This document shows positions 8,459-16,898 of a stretch of 64,000 nucleotides of DNA, piece by piece. The notes beneath the pieces are model-generated. The model was not told where the DNA came from, ran no database searches, and worked only from the letters and a program-made list of their open reading frames with translations. The position numbers were made by a program, and so were the translations under genes. The stretch is from Clostridia bacterium (GTDB lineage Bacteria > Bacillota > Clostridia > Christensenellales > Borkfalkiaceae): NCBI GenBank assembly GCA_017399945.1, contig JAFQAQ010000003.1, positions 82,604 through 146,603 of the forward strand. Reading direction: 5' to 3'. Position 1 is the stretch's first letter; each line of letters starts with the position of its first letter.

Positions 8459-10390
8459 ATGAAAAAATTATTACTCAAAATCCTTCTTTGCGTTATGTCC
8501 TTGTGCGTGCTTATCGGTGTTTCCGGTTGTAAGGAAGGGGATTGGCAAGGCACTTCCATGAAAAATTGGGGAGAAGTTGTTTCTTCTAACGCAGGGTTCA
8601 TGGTAGAAACGGAAAATTATTTCTATTATATCAACGGCTACGCTTCTTACGGTGACGATAACACCTTCGGCACTCCCGTAAAAGGCGCGCTTATGGCTGT
8701 TGAAAAAGCTTCACTTTTAACAGATAACGTTAAGACCGAAGTCGTAGTACCCAAGCTTTTCGTTGCAAGCGATTATCAAGCGGGCGTTTACATCTACGGC
8801 GACTACGTTTATTACGGAACTTCTAGTACCGATAAAAACAACCAAGGCGAAATCGCCGTTAGTGAACTTACCTTTACTAGAACTAAGTTAGACGGCTCGG
8901 CCACCGAAAAATTCTTTACCGTTGATTCTCTTTCCACTCAATACAGATTCGTGGAAAACGACGGTAAGGTATATCTCGTTTGGTACGATGCTGAAAACAC
9001 CGCTCTTAAAGTTTATAACACTTCTACTAAATCAGAACAAGTTATCGCTAAAACCGATTCCACTACCAAAGGTAAGTTTGAATCCCTTGCAGAATACAAG
9101 TTCGTAGAAGGCGAAGGTTATAACGGCGTTTCGGTTATCTATACCGTAACCGTTTACGAAGAAGATTATTACGAAAAGGCTGCCGAAAAAGAAGGTTATT
9201 CTAGGGCAACTGCAAGCTATAACAAAGTTTACGCGTACTCTGCTGGCGACGGCGTTAATGAAGGCAACGAGTTTAGGGGACAATGCGTTCTTAACGGTAT
9301 TGCCGATAACGATAACGACGGGAAGGCAGACGATTGTTCTTACCAAGTAACTTTGGTAAAAGACGGTTTCGTGTTCTATACCCAAAACGAACTAGACGGT
9401 AGCGTAAAGACCTTTGGCGTTGACCTTAAATCAGCTGATAAACAAGACTTGTTTGCAGACGCAGTTAAAATTATTAACGACGAGGCTATCGCAGAAGACA
9501 CCTTGTTCGTTTCCTTTGAAGAAGTTTATCAATTATTTGCTTTCGACGAATCTGACGAAACTCAAAAACATATCGTTAGAACCACTCTTTTAGACGATGC
9601 TGACGAAAAATGGTTAAAAATTGCCTTCGTTGGTGGTGCTAGCGACGTTATGGCTGTTAGAAAAGACGCAGGCAAAGACTACGTTTATTATATTAACGAA
9701 AACAACGCAATCGCTCGTGTAGAAGTTTGTGAAGAAGGCGTAGACGAATTCGCTAAGGAAGAAAGAGTTTCGGACGGTGGCGTCGTTTATACTTGGTACG
9801 CACCCGAAATCCACAATGTTGGCGAAAAAACTTTCGTGTTCTACGCAGACAACACTTCTCGTGGTGGCGCTTACGTTAAAATGGTGGAAATTAGCCAACA
9901 AACTACCGGAGAAGAAGATACTAACGACGACGGCGAAATCGACGTTAGATTCCTAGAAAACTCCAAACTTATCGGCAAGATTACCGAAGAAGATAAGGCT
10001 GTATTCGCTATCGCAATCTTAAACGAAATCACCTCTCCGTTAGAATACGAAGAAGTTGACGGCGTTGCCGTTTGCAAGGCTGTCGTTGAAGCTAGGGAAG
10101 CTTACGACGCGCTTAGCGAAACTGCAAAAGAATTCTATACCGAAAACGATTTAGAAGTTCTTGAAAGAATGGAAACTGCGGCTAACGCAATTAAATATTT
10201 AGTTAAACTTAAAGGTATCGAAAACTACTATTTCGTGGACGAAACGGCTCAACAAGCTTTCAAAGACGCTTACCTTGCCGCTAAACCCGTTATGGACGAA
10301 ATCAACGCAGACGAGGACGTGTTAAATCTTATCGAAAACAACCTTAAATGGAGTTACTATAACAAGGCTATCGAACTCTTTGCAAAATAG
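8459..10390 (+). CDS. Lipoprotein of unknown function with propeller-like body
   Basis: The signal peptide ends in a lipobox (LIGVSGC, Cys at about residue 24), so the 643-aa protein is lipid-anchored outside the membrane. Residues about 40-480 consist of repeating beta-rich segments (VYLVWYD, VYYINENNAIARV, YVYYGT), which suggest a beta-propeller like DUF5050 or prolow-density-type folds; this is inferred from pattern only. Residues about 510-643 are helical and acidic, with spaced Leu/Ala, resembling a small helical bundle. A flavoprotein gene follows after 55 bp on the same strand. Confidence 0.7.
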   Translation: MKKLLLKILLCVMSLCVLIGVSGCKEGDWQGTSMKNWGEVVSSNAGFMVETENYFYYINGYASYGDDNTFGTPVKGALMAVEKASLLTDNVKTEVVVPKLFVASDYQAGVYIYGDYVYYGTSSTDKNNQGEIAVSELTFTRTKLDGSATEKFFTVDSLSTQYRFVENDGKVYLVWYDAENTALKVYNTSTKSEQVIAKTDSTTKGKFESLAEYKFVEGEGYNGVSVIYTVTVYEEDYYEKAAEKEGYSRATASYNKVYAYSAGDGVNEGNEFRGQCVLNGIADNDNDGKADDCSYQVTLVKDGFVFYTQNELDGSVKTFGVDLKSADKQDLFADAVKIINDEAIAEDTLFVSFEEVYQLFAFDESDETQKHIVRTTLLDDADEKWLKIAFVGGASDVMAVRKDAGKDYVYYINENNAIARVEVCEEGVDEFAKEERVSDGGVVYTWYAPEIHNVGEKTFVFYADNTSRGGAYVKMVEISQQTTGEEDTNDDGEIDVRFLENSKLIGKITEEDKAVFAIAILNEITSPLEYEEVDGVAVCKAVVEAREAYDALSETAKEFYTENDLEVLERMETAANAIKYLVKLKGIENYYFVDETAQQAFKDAYLAAKPVMDEINADEDVLNLIENNLKWSYYNKAIELFAK

Positions 10391-10445
10391 TTGGTGGCAG
10401 TTGTCAGTTAAGTTTTTGTAGGTTTTTAGGAGAGATTAAAAGATT

Positions 10446-11681
10446 ATGGATAAAAAGCTTATAATTGAAAAGGAAAGGACACTTCCCGTTGCCGGCGAAT
10501 ACGACGTCGTCGTGGCGGGTGGTGGTGTTGCCGGTATTGCGGCGGCGCTCGCTTCTGCAAGAAACGGTGCGAAAACCCTTTTGCTTGAAAGAACTTATAT
10601 GCTTGGTGGTCTTGGAACGGCGGGGCTCGTAACCATTTATTTGCCTATTTGCGACGGTATGGGCAGACAGGTTAGTTACGGCATTGCCGAAGAACTTTTA
10701 AGACTCTCTGCAAAACACGGCGCAGAACCCAACTTTCGTGTGGACGGTAGACATACCGGAAAAACTTGGTTGGAAGAAGGGCACTCAATCGAAGAAAAGA
10801 AAAAAGACCGCTTCGACGTGCAATATAACGGTTGCGTATTTGCTATTTTATGCGAGCAATTACTTATCGAAAACGGTGTTGATATCCTTTATGGAACGAC
10901 CGTTGCTTCGGCGTGTGTTGATAACGATAAAATTACTGCCGTTATCACTGAAAACAAGAGTGGCAGACAAGCCTTTTTAGGCAAAAACTTTATAGACGCT
11001 TCCGGCGATGCCGATCTTGCGTTGCAATCGGGCGCACAAACCGAAGAATTTAAACAAGGAAACGTTCTTGCGTCTTGGTATTACGAACTTATAGACGGTA
11101 AATTCAAACTTAATATGCTTGGTTTTGCCGATATTCCGGATAAATATAAAACAAAAGAACAATTGGAAAATAAAGGCAAAAGATTTAAGGGGTTGGAGGG
11201 CAAAGAACTTTCGTCAATGGCCGTTCAATCGCACGCTAGTCTTTTACAAGATTTTCTTAAAAAGGGCGAGATAACCGAAAACCACGCTCTTGCTCAAATT
11301 GCAACTATTCCTCAAACTAGAATGACAAGGCGTATAGAAGGTAGGGTAGTTTTAGACGACGAACCCTTCAAATCCTATGAAGATAGCGTTGGTTTAATTA
11401 GTAACTGGCGTAAGGCTGGTCCTGTGTTTGAAGTGCCTTACGGCTCGTTGATTTCTAAAAATATCAAAAACCTTTCGGCTTGTGGAAGATGTATATCGGC
11501 AACGGACACTATGTGGGAACTATCTCGCGTAATTCCTTGTTGTGCGGTTACTGGCGAAGCAGTGGGAACGGCTGCCGCAATGTTCCAAGATTTTCACTCG
11601 GCAGACGTAAAAGCTTTGCAAGATAGACTCAGAAAGAACGGTTTAAGGGTAAAATACGAAGAATTAGAACCTTTACAATAA
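10446..11681 (+). CDS. FAD-dependent oxidoreductase (FAD_oxidored family)
   Basis: A 411-aa flavoprotein with the dinucleotide-binding fingerprint VVVAGGGVAGIAAALASARNG (about 20-40) ending in an acidic residue (LLER), then GGLGTAG, and a C-terminal FAD-binding block NLSACGRCISATD with a GEAVGTAAA segment. This is the PF12831 type found beside sugar-utilisation genes in gut bacteria; the substrate is unknown. There is no signal peptide. ATG with AGGAGAG upstream. It probably shares the promoter of the preceding lipoprotein gene. Confidence 0.82.
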   Translation: MDKKLIIEKERTLPVAGEYDVVVAGGGVAGIAAALASARNGAKTLLLERTYMLGGLGTAGLVTIYLPICDGMGRQVSYGIAEELLRLSAKHGAEPNFRVDGRHTGKTWLEEGHSIEEKKKDRFDVQYNGCVFAILCEQLLIENGVDILYGTTVASACVDNDKITAVITENKSGRQAFLGKNFIDASGDADLALQSGAQTEEFKQGNVLASWYYELIDGKFKLNMLGFADIPDKYKTKEQLENKGKRFKGLEGKELSSMAVQSHASLLQDFLKKGEITENHALAQIATIPQTRMTRRIEGRVVLDDEPFKSYEDSVGLISNWRKAGPVFEVPYGSLISKNIKNLSACGRCISATDTMWELSRVIPCCAVTGEAVGTAAAMFQDFHSADVKALQDRLRKNGLRVKYEELEPLQ

Positions 11682-11741
11682 ACCTGAAAGAATATATAAA
11701 TAAATAAAACAAAAAATTTTTGCTAAATGGTTAAAATATAA

Positions 11742-11770
11742 TTGACAAGATTTTGTTTTTTGTATATAAT
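11742..11770 (+). promoter_or_regulatory. Consensus tRNA promoter (TTGACA-N17-TATAAT)
   Basis: Perfect TTGACA at 11742-11747 and TATAAT at 11765-11770 with a 17-bp spacer. It directs the tRNA-Met/tRNA-Glu unit that begins 38 bp further on. Confidence 0.9.
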
Positions 11771-11807
11771 ACATAAGCATTTAGCGATTAAACGTTGGAT
11801 GCCACAT

Positions 11808-11884
11808 GGCGGCGTAGCTTAGTTGGTTATAGCGGCCGGTTCATACCCGGCAGGTCGTTGGTTCGAATCTGACCGCCGCTACCA
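11808..11884 (+). tRNA. tRNA-Met (CAT), elongator type
   Basis: 77 nt with encoded CCA. Acceptor GGCGGCG pairs with CGCCGCT, the anticodon stem is GCCGG/CCGGC around TTCATAC, and the T-loop is TTCGAAT. Anticodon CAT lies at 11842-11844. Initiator tRNA would have a C1-A72 mismatch and three G-C pairs in the anticodon stem; those are absent, and the sequence resembles Firmicute elongator tRNA-Met. A lysidine-modified tRNA-Ile is less likely. Confidence 0.93.
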
Positions 11885-11949
11885 CTACAACACACGGCGT
11901 AGTCCGTTTCATAGATAAGTGGACCTGCTCAGGCAGGCACCCACACCAA

Positions 11950-12024
11950 GGCCCCTTGGTCAAGCGGTTAAGACACCACCCTTTCACGGTGGTAACATGG
12001 GTTCGATTCCCGTAGGGGTCACCA
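11950..12024 (+). tRNA. tRNA-Glu (TTC)
   Basis: 75 nt with encoded CCA. Acceptor GGCCCCT/AGGGGTC, anticodon stem CCACC/GGTGG around CTTTCAC, so the anticodon is TTC. It lies 65 bp after tRNA-Met on the same transcript. Thirteen bases of its 3' end recur 121 bp downstream (see repeat at 12128). Confidence 0.95.
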
Positions 12025-12034
12025 AAAAAGACAA

Positions 12035-12062
12035 ACACACTCAAACGAGTGTGTTTTCTTTT
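12035..12062 (+). terminator. Intrinsic terminator of the tRNA unit
   Basis: ACACACTC (12035-12042) pairs with GAGTGTGT (12047-12054) over an AAAC loop, followed by TTTCTTTTT. It starts 10 nt after tRNA-Glu. Confidence 0.9.
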
Positions 12063-12100
12063 TGCAATCCTAACGGATTGCCGAACCCATAGGGTTCGGC
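12063..12100. repeat. Two back-to-back perfect hairpins downstream of tRNA-Glu
   Basis: GCAATCC-TAAC-GGATTGC is followed directly by CCGAACCC-ATA-GGGTTCGG. Neither has a T-run, so they are not ordinary terminators. Their style (short GC stems, 3-4 nt loops, packed end to end) resembles the hairpin cassette at 45886-46244. Confidence 0.7.
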
Positions 12101-12127
12101 TTTGCCATCGCAGTGAAACGGAGATGC

Positions 12128-12140
12128 TTCCCGTAGGGGT
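12128..12140 (+). repeat. Direct repeat of the tRNA-Glu 3' end (att-like)
   Basis: TTCCCGTAGGGGT at 12128-12140 is identical to 12007-12019 inside the T-arm/acceptor of tRNA-Glu, 121 bp upstream. Duplicated tRNA 3' ends are the usual trace of integrase-mediated insertion. No integrase gene lies in the window, so this would be a scar. The copy can also pair with itself (TTCCC...GGGAA), so the alternative is a chance hairpin. Confidence 0.45.
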
Positions 12141-12283
12141 GGGAAAAAGCGGTATTTGAACCTTAGGGGGTAAGGCAAGAAAAAATTTAAACTTGTCAAA
12201 AGGTGCCGAAGAGTATTATTATAAAGTAAATAAACTAAAAAGAAAGAAAAGGTCTTGTTAGAAATTTAATTAACAGTAAGTAA

Positions 12284-12312
12284 TTGATTTTTGTTCTACA
12301 ATTAGATATAAT
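12284..12312 (+). promoter_or_regulatory. Promoter TTGATT-N17-TATAAT for BspA-like lipoprotein
   Basis: TTGATT (12284-12289) and TATAAT (12307-12312), 17-bp spacer. Of the 366 bp between tRNA-Glu and the next start codon, the rest is the terminator, two hairpins, the tRNA-end repeat and an AT-rich stretch with no recognisable gene. Confidence 0.6.
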
Positions 12313-12391
12313 AAAGACAACCATAAGGAGTGCGTTAGGGACAGCCCCTTTGACCACACAGCTTGTTTTTTGCGAAAAAGGGAGAAGATTT

Positions 12392-13600
12392 ATGAAAAAG
12401 AAAATCTTATCAATTTTAATAACAATACTTGCAGTTTGTACGCTTATGCTTACAATGACGGCTTGTACAAACAAGGTTGAGTTTAAGATTAACTTTTTTG
12501 TTGACAATGAAATTTATGCAACTATTGATACAAGTGGTGCGGAAAAAATTCAAATGCCCGAAAAACCTACTAAAGAAGATTATATTTTTTGTGGTTGGTT
12601 TTGGGATAAAGACGTTTGGGAAAAGCCGTTTACGGCAAAGTCACTTTTAGACGCACCACTTTTAAGCGATATTAGCGTTTATGCAAGGTTCGCCCCTACC
12701 GAAATAATGGCAAACTTTAACTTTACGTTAACGTCAACTACTTTTTCAATTACAGGCATAATAGATAAAACTATAACAGAAATTATTGTGCCTGATTGCG
12801 TAACGTCAATTTCTCAAGGAGCGTTCGATGGTTGCGACTCATTAACAAGCATAGAAATCCCAGATAGTGTAACAAGTATAGGTAAGTATGCGTTCTCTGG
12901 TTGCAGTTCATTAACAAAAGTAAACTATACAGGCACTATAGACCAATGGGTAAAAATTAGTTTTAGTGATTTTGATTCAAACCCATTATATTATGCTAAA
13001 AACTTATATATAAATGATGTATTAGTTACAGAAGTAAATATAACTAATGCAACTAAAATTAATTCTTGTGCGTTCTCTGGTTGTAGTTCAATATACAGCA
13101 TAGTAATAGGCGATAGCGTAACATATATAGGGTCTTGTGCGTTCTATGGTTGCGACTCATTAACAAGCATAGAAATCCCAGATAGCGTAACAAGAATAGG
13201 TGTAGGTGCGTTCTCTGGTTGTAGTTCAATATACAGCATAGTAATACCCGATAGTGTAACAACTATAGGTCCGTATGCGTTCGATGATTGCACTTCACTA
13301 TACAGCGTAGTAATAGGAGATAGCGTAAAAAGGATAGGTAATGAAGCGTTCAGGGGTTGCAGTAAATTAACAAGTATAGTAATACCAGATAGTGTAACAA
13401 GTATAGGTGATTATGCGTTCTCTGGTTGCAGTTCGTTAACAAGTGTAACTTTTAAGGATACGAGCACTTGGTATATAACAGCAATTTTAATTGACTGGCA
13501 AAACAATACAGGTGGTACGATAACAAGCGTAACAAATTCATCAACCAATGCTACCTATTTTAAGTCAACTTATTGTGGTTATTATTGGTATAAACTCTAA
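12392..13600 (+). CDS. BspA-type leucine-rich-repeat lipoprotein
   Basis: A 402-aa surface lipoprotein. The signal peptide ends in LTMTAC (lipobox). Residues about 31-105 form a Listeria-Bacteroides repeat domain (beta-grasp, with DYIFCGWFWD). The rest holds about eight LRR_5 repeats of about 23 aa with the core IPDSVTSIGxxAFxGCSSL, interrupted once by a NYTGTIDQW segment. BspA-like LRR proteins of gut and oral bacteria bind host or bacterial surfaces; that role is inferred. ATG 12392 is chosen because GGGAGA precedes it; an upstream TTG reading begins in the -35 box. Codons are more AT-rich than in housekeeping neighbours. Confidence 0.88.
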   Translation: MKKKILSILITILAVCTLMLTMTACTNKVEFKINFFVDNEIYATIDTSGAEKIQMPEKPTKEDYIFCGWFWDKDVWEKPFTAKSLLDAPLLSDISVYARFAPTEIMANFNFTLTSTTFSITGIIDKTITEIIVPDCVTSISQGAFDGCDSLTSIEIPDSVTSIGKYAFSGCSSLTKVNYTGTIDQWVKISFSDFDSNPLYYAKNLYINDVLVTEVNITNATKINSCAFSGCSSIYSIVIGDSVTYIGSCAFYGCDSLTSIEIPDSVTRIGVGAFSGCSSIYSIVIPDSVTTIGPYAFDDCTSLYSVVIGDSVKRIGNEAFRGCSKLTSIVIPDSVTSIGDYAFSGCSSLTSVTFKDTSTWYITAILIDWQNNTGGTITSVTNSSTNATYFKSTYCGYYWYKL

Positions 13601-13683
13601 CACAATAAAAACACTAAATAGGCTTTTGTATAGTTCTTAAAAACGAGAAAAGACCCAAAAAAAGTTATATTCATTGCAAAGAA

Positions 13684-13717
13684 AAATGACTGATACATTA
13701 TTTTGTACCAGTCATTT
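13684..13717. terminator. Terminator-like hairpin after the LRR lipoprotein
   Basis: AAATGACTG (13684-13692) pairs with CAGTCATTT (13709-13717), extended by ATAC/GTAC inside. It lies 84 bp after the stop codon. The remainder of 13601-13841 shows no gene. Confidence 0.6.
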
Positions 13718-13841
13718 AACATTTTTACCTAAAATAATCTGCAAGTTTCAATTAGGTCAACCTAACACCCTGCCGTTTGTTTTTGGAAATGCAGTAAACT
13801 TGAAGAATAAATAAGACGAAGGGGTTGGAAATATTTACCGG

Positions 13842-13871
13842 TTGACTGGGGATATTAGGGTAAGTTATAAT
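13842..13871 (+). promoter_or_regulatory. Promoter TTGACT-N18-TATAAT placed at the start codon
   Basis: TTGACT (13842-13847) and TATAAT (13866-13871), 18-bp spacer. The expected transcription start falls at about 13878-13879, the A of the ATG at 13879, so the message would be leaderless. No SD sequence is present. Confidence 0.65.
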
Positions 13872-13878
13872 ATAATTG

Positions 13879-14658
13879 ATGAAAAAATGTATTGTTTTAT
13901 TTTTGTTGATTATAACTTTTTCTTTTTGCGGTTGCATGCAAAAAGGCGACGGGTTGGGGCAAGGATATTTGCCACCAATCGACCTTGAACAAGACTTTAA
14001 CGATAGCGAACAAGAAAAGCAAAACAAAAAAACTTACGCTATTTCTAAGGTAGATGGGTTGATTGTTAGAAGTGGGCCAAGCACTTCTTCTTTTGTGTTG
14101 GGCAGTCTTGACAAAAACGATGCCGTGTTGTGTTTGAACAAGCAAAATGGTTTTTACCAAACGACTTTTAAGGAGCAAACGGCTTACGTTTGGGCAGAAT
14201 ACTGCACGACTATGGACGTTGAAATTGACCAAAATTCTGCAACCGAAAAAGCCATTGATTTTGGTGCGACCTTGCTTGGTTATCCTTACGTTTGGGGAAG
14301 TCAGCGTTATCATTGGGGTAACGGAAAACTTAACGCCAACTTTGTAAACGGGCAGTTTGACTGTTCGGCGTTGGTGCAGTACGTTTACTTTAAAACAAAC
14401 GGCGTGTTGCTTAACCTTACTTCAAGGGAGCAATCGCTTAACGGCACGCAAGTTGACAAAAACAACTTACGCCGTGGCGACCTTATGTTCTTTACCAATG
14501 CGTCAAGAAAAAACAAGACGGGTATTGAAAGGATTGGACACGTGGGAATTTATTTTGGCAGCAACTATATTCTTCACACGGCAAGCGACCATGCCGTTAT
14601 AGAGCCGATTTCAAGCGTTAGATGGAGTTATTATATAACTGCAAGGCGAGTTGTATAG
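13879..14658 (+). CDS. NlpC/P60 cell-wall peptidase lipoprotein with SH3 domain
   Basis: Cleaves peptidoglycan stem peptides outside the cell. The signal peptide ends in SFCGC (lipobox). Residues about 55-112 form a bacterial SH3 domain (GLIVRSGPSTSS...VLG). Residues about 120-259 form the NlpC/P60 domain with catalytic Cys in FDCSALVQYVY, His in IGHVGIYFG and the polar third residue near ILHTASDH. The 259-aa length is normal. ATG 13879 follows a promoter so closely that the gene appears leaderless. Downstream genes on the same strand are separated by 86 bp and have their own likely promoter. Confidence 0.9.
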   Translation: MKKCIVLFLLIITFSFCGCMQKGDGLGQGYLPPIDLEQDFNDSEQEKQNKKTYAISKVDGLIVRSGPSTSSFVLGSLDKNDAVLCLNKQNGFYQTTFKEQTAYVWAEYCTTMDVEIDQNSATEKAIDFGATLLGYPYVWGSQRYHWGNGKLNANFVNGQFDCSALVQYVYFKTNGVLLNLTSREQSLNGTQVDKNNLRRGDLMFFTNASRKNKTGIERIGHVGIYFGSNYILHTASDHAVIEPISSVRWSYYITARRVV

Positions 14659-14684
14659 ATTTTTGCAAAAGTGGTTAAAGGCGT

Positions 14685-14712
14685 TGAAAATTTGTGGGGT
14701 TCGTGGTAAAAT
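14685..14712 (+). promoter_or_regulatory. Promoter TTGAAA-N16-TAAAAT, extended -10
   Basis: TTGAAA (14685-14690), TAAAAT (14707-14712) preceded by TGG (extended -10 TGn). It sits 33 bp upstream of the zinc-ribbon gene. The same TGGTAAAAT element appears at 22563 and 43279. Confidence 0.5.
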
Positions 14713-14744
14713 TAGTTTGTAAAAAACTTGTGGAGGGACTTTTG

Positions 14745-14984
14745 ATGGAATATAACGATAGGACTGCAAAAGTTATTTTAGATGAAGATAGGTATCCCGA
14801 CGGGGCGAACTGTCCCACTAGGCATATAGAGTACCTTTGTCCGTGTGGAAAGGGCAAAATCATCAACGAAAGGGTGATGGGTTTTGGCGAAAACTATGCT
14901 TGGATAGAGTGTAAAAAGTGCGCAAAAAAGTATGAAGTGGTTACCGGTTGTGGATATTTTTGGGAACTTGAAGAAATAGACTAA
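14745..14984 (+). CDS. Small zinc-ribbon-like protein, 79 aa
   Basis: Not recognised as a named family. Two CxC/CxxC pairs, CPCGKG (about 31-36) and CKKC (about 60-63), are spaced like a zinc ribbon, flanked by YAWIECKKCAKKYEV. ATG 14745 is chosen for its GGAGGG site 7 nt upstream. The stop is 7 bp before the FliB-like gene, which lacks its own SD, so the two are probably translationally coupled and may act together. Confidence 0.65.
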   Translation: MEYNDRTAKVILDEDRYPDGANCPTRHIEYLCPCGKGKIINERVMGFGENYAWIECKKCAKKYEVVTGCGYFWELEEID

Positions 14985-14991
14985 AAAAATT

Positions 14992-15930
14992 ATGAAAGAA
15001 TACCGTTTAAGTTATTACTCAAAGTTTAAGTGTGTTGCGAGTGATTGCAAGCATACTTGTTGCGCTGGGTGGGAAATGTGTATTGACCAAACCACGCTTG
15101 AACTTTACAAAAACCATAATTCTGATTTTTCGGCGTTTTTAGACAAGGGAATAAATTACAAAAAAGCCAAGTTCAACTGCCAAAAAGGTGGAAGATGCGC
15201 TTTCCTTAACCAAGACGGGTTATGTGAAATTATTATAAATTTAGGGGAAGATTATTTGTGTCAGGTATGCCGTGATCATCCTAGGTTTAGAAGTTTTTTT
15301 GCCGACCGTGTGGAGATGGGGCTTGGGTTTTGTTGTGAAAAGGCAGCCAAAATCGTTTTAGGGTGTCAAGATAAAATTACCCTCATACCGACAAAGGACG
15401 ATAACGCCACTTGCGAACTATCTTTTGTTCAAAAGAACGTGCTTGAATTTAGGCAACGCGTGTTGGATATTTTGCAAGATAGAAAAACGCATATACAAGA
15501 CAGAATAAAAAATATAGTTAGTCTTTGTCGTTCGGAGATAAAAGAAGAAAACTTTAAAAAGATATTAAAAACCTTTTTGTCTTTTGAACGCATTGAAAAG
15601 GGGTGGACTAAACGGCTTAAAACCATAAAAAAATCGTTTAGTTTAACCACCGACCAAAAACACGATATTATATGCGAACAATTTTTGGTTAACTCCTTAT
15701 ATCGACATTTATCCGACGCAGAAGACACCCTTTGGGTAAGGGCAAGAACGCTTGCGTGCGTTTATTCTTGGTGGATAATAAACTCTATCGAGAAAATAGA
15801 AAAGGGGCAATTTGCCGACGAGTTTTCTGCTTTTTGTGATATAGCAAGGCAGTTTTCTGCCGAAGTGGAATATTCGCAAAAGAATTTAGATAAACTTTAT
15901 TCTGCTTGTTATAAACTTATTAATATATAA
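14992..15930 (+). CDS. FliB-family (lysine-N-methylase-like) cysteine-rich protein
   Basis: The 312-aa protein matches the flagellin lysine-N-methylase FliB family: an N-terminal cysteine cluster (FKCVASDCKHTCCAGWEM, about 12-29), CAFLNQDGLCEII, CQVCRDHPRFRSFF and GFCCEKAA, followed by a less conserved helical C-terminus. These cysteines are thought to bind a metal centre. No flagellar gene is in the window, and in non-motile Clostridia this family is common, so the substrate may be a different protein. No SD is visible before ATG 14992; coupling to the upstream gene is likely. Confidence 0.75.
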   Translation: MKEYRLSYYSKFKCVASDCKHTCCAGWEMCIDQTTLELYKNHNSDFSAFLDKGINYKKAKFNCQKGGRCAFLNQDGLCEIIINLGEDYLCQVCRDHPRFRSFFADRVEMGLGFCCEKAAKIVLGCQDKITLIPTKDDNATCELSFVQKNVLEFRQRVLDILQDRKTHIQDRIKNIVSLCRSEIKEENFKKILKTFLSFERIEKGWTKRLKTIKKSFSLTTDQKHDIICEQFLVNSLYRHLSDAEDTLWVRARTLACVYSWWIINSIEKIEKGQFADEFSAFCDIARQFSAEVEYSQKNLDKLYSACYKLINI

Positions 15931-16046
15931 ATAACGAAATGAAAAATGCTAAAAAACAAAATGTTTTTTGTTAAAGACAAAAGCGTTATTGTAAATATAA
16001 TGAATTATATAAAAAATATTATATAATGATTATAGGAGTGCGATAA

Positions 16047-16883
16047 ATGAGAAAGGCTATTCAGCTAGCATACGACGATTTGTTTGACCTTAATTGTGGA
16101 TTTGCAAAAAAAGCAGGGTTTAAGGAAATTTCTATTATTCTTGCCGATATTATGGACAAAACCCAAGACGAATGGGATAGAGAAATCGATAAGATGGGCG
16201 AAATTTTAAGTAAGCACGGGTTATGGTGCAGTCAATCTCACCCGTATTTTTACGATTTGCGTGTTTCTTCCGAAAAGACCATGGACAACTGCGAATTTTC
16301 TATGCAACAAGCAGTTAGGGCGAGCGCAAAACTCGGCGCAGAGTGGTGTGTTTTTCATCCAAGAACTTCTATCACCACCGGTTTTTCCACCAAACAAGCT
16401 TTTGAAGATAACAGACGGTCAATATCCACTTATTTAGAAGTTGCAAAAAAATACGGTACGGGTATTGCCATAGAAAACCTTTCTATTTTTAGCGAGTTCG
16501 TGCCGATGATTTTAACTTATTCTTGCGTGACTGAAAATTTGGTTGAGTTATGCGATAGTTTTAATGATAAAAGCGTGGGTATTTGTTGGGATACCGGTCA
16601 CGCTAACTTAATGCCTTACGACCAAGCCGAAAAGATAAGGTTGGTTGGCGAACGTATTAAATGCACGCATATCCATAACAACTTTGGTATACGCGATACC
16701 CACCTTACCCCCGACCAAGGTAATATCCCTTGGGAAAAGGTTATGCACGCGTTTAAGCAAGTGGGGTATAACGGCTCGTTGTGTTTAGAAACCCACTGCC
16801 GTTACAATGAGCCTAAACTTTTAGAAGATTTTACTAGATATAACTATAACTGCTTAGAATTTTTGGATAGATTGTATAAATAA
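16047..16883 (+). CDS. Sugar phosphate isomerase/epimerase, AP-endonuclease-2-like TIM barrel
   Basis: A 278-aa single-domain TIM barrel of the xylose-isomerase-like superfamily. Conserved metal-site segments are present: AIENLS (Glu), GICWDTGHANL (Asp/His), HIHNNFG and LCLETHCR (Glu). The reaction is likely an isomerisation or epimerisation of a sugar or sugar acid, but the substrate cannot be told. ATG 16047 has ATAGGAG upstream. A perfect TATAAT (16022-16027) precedes it without a good -35. The next gene begins 15 bp downstream, so they form an operon. Confidence 0.82.
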   Translation: MRKAIQLAYDDLFDLNCGFAKKAGFKEISIILADIMDKTQDEWDREIDKMGEILSKHGLWCSQSHPYFYDLRVSSEKTMDNCEFSMQQAVRASAKLGAEWCVFHPRTSITTGFSTKQAFEDNRRSISTYLEVAKKYGTGIAIENLSIFSEFVPMILTYSCVTENLVELCDSFNDKSVGICWDTGHANLMPYDQAEKIRLVGERIKCTHIHNNFGIRDTHLTPDQGNIPWEKVMHAFKQVGYNGSLCLETHCRYNEPKLLEDFTRYNYNCLEFLDRLYK

Positions 16884-16898
16884 TCGGTTGGAGATATT

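Noticed and set aside
11841..12044. 67-aa open frame on the minus strand across the two tRNA genes
   Set aside because: It is the reverse complement of tRNA-Met and tRNA-Glu and gives the well-known spurious GNRTHV-type peptide; no SD or conserved protein family.
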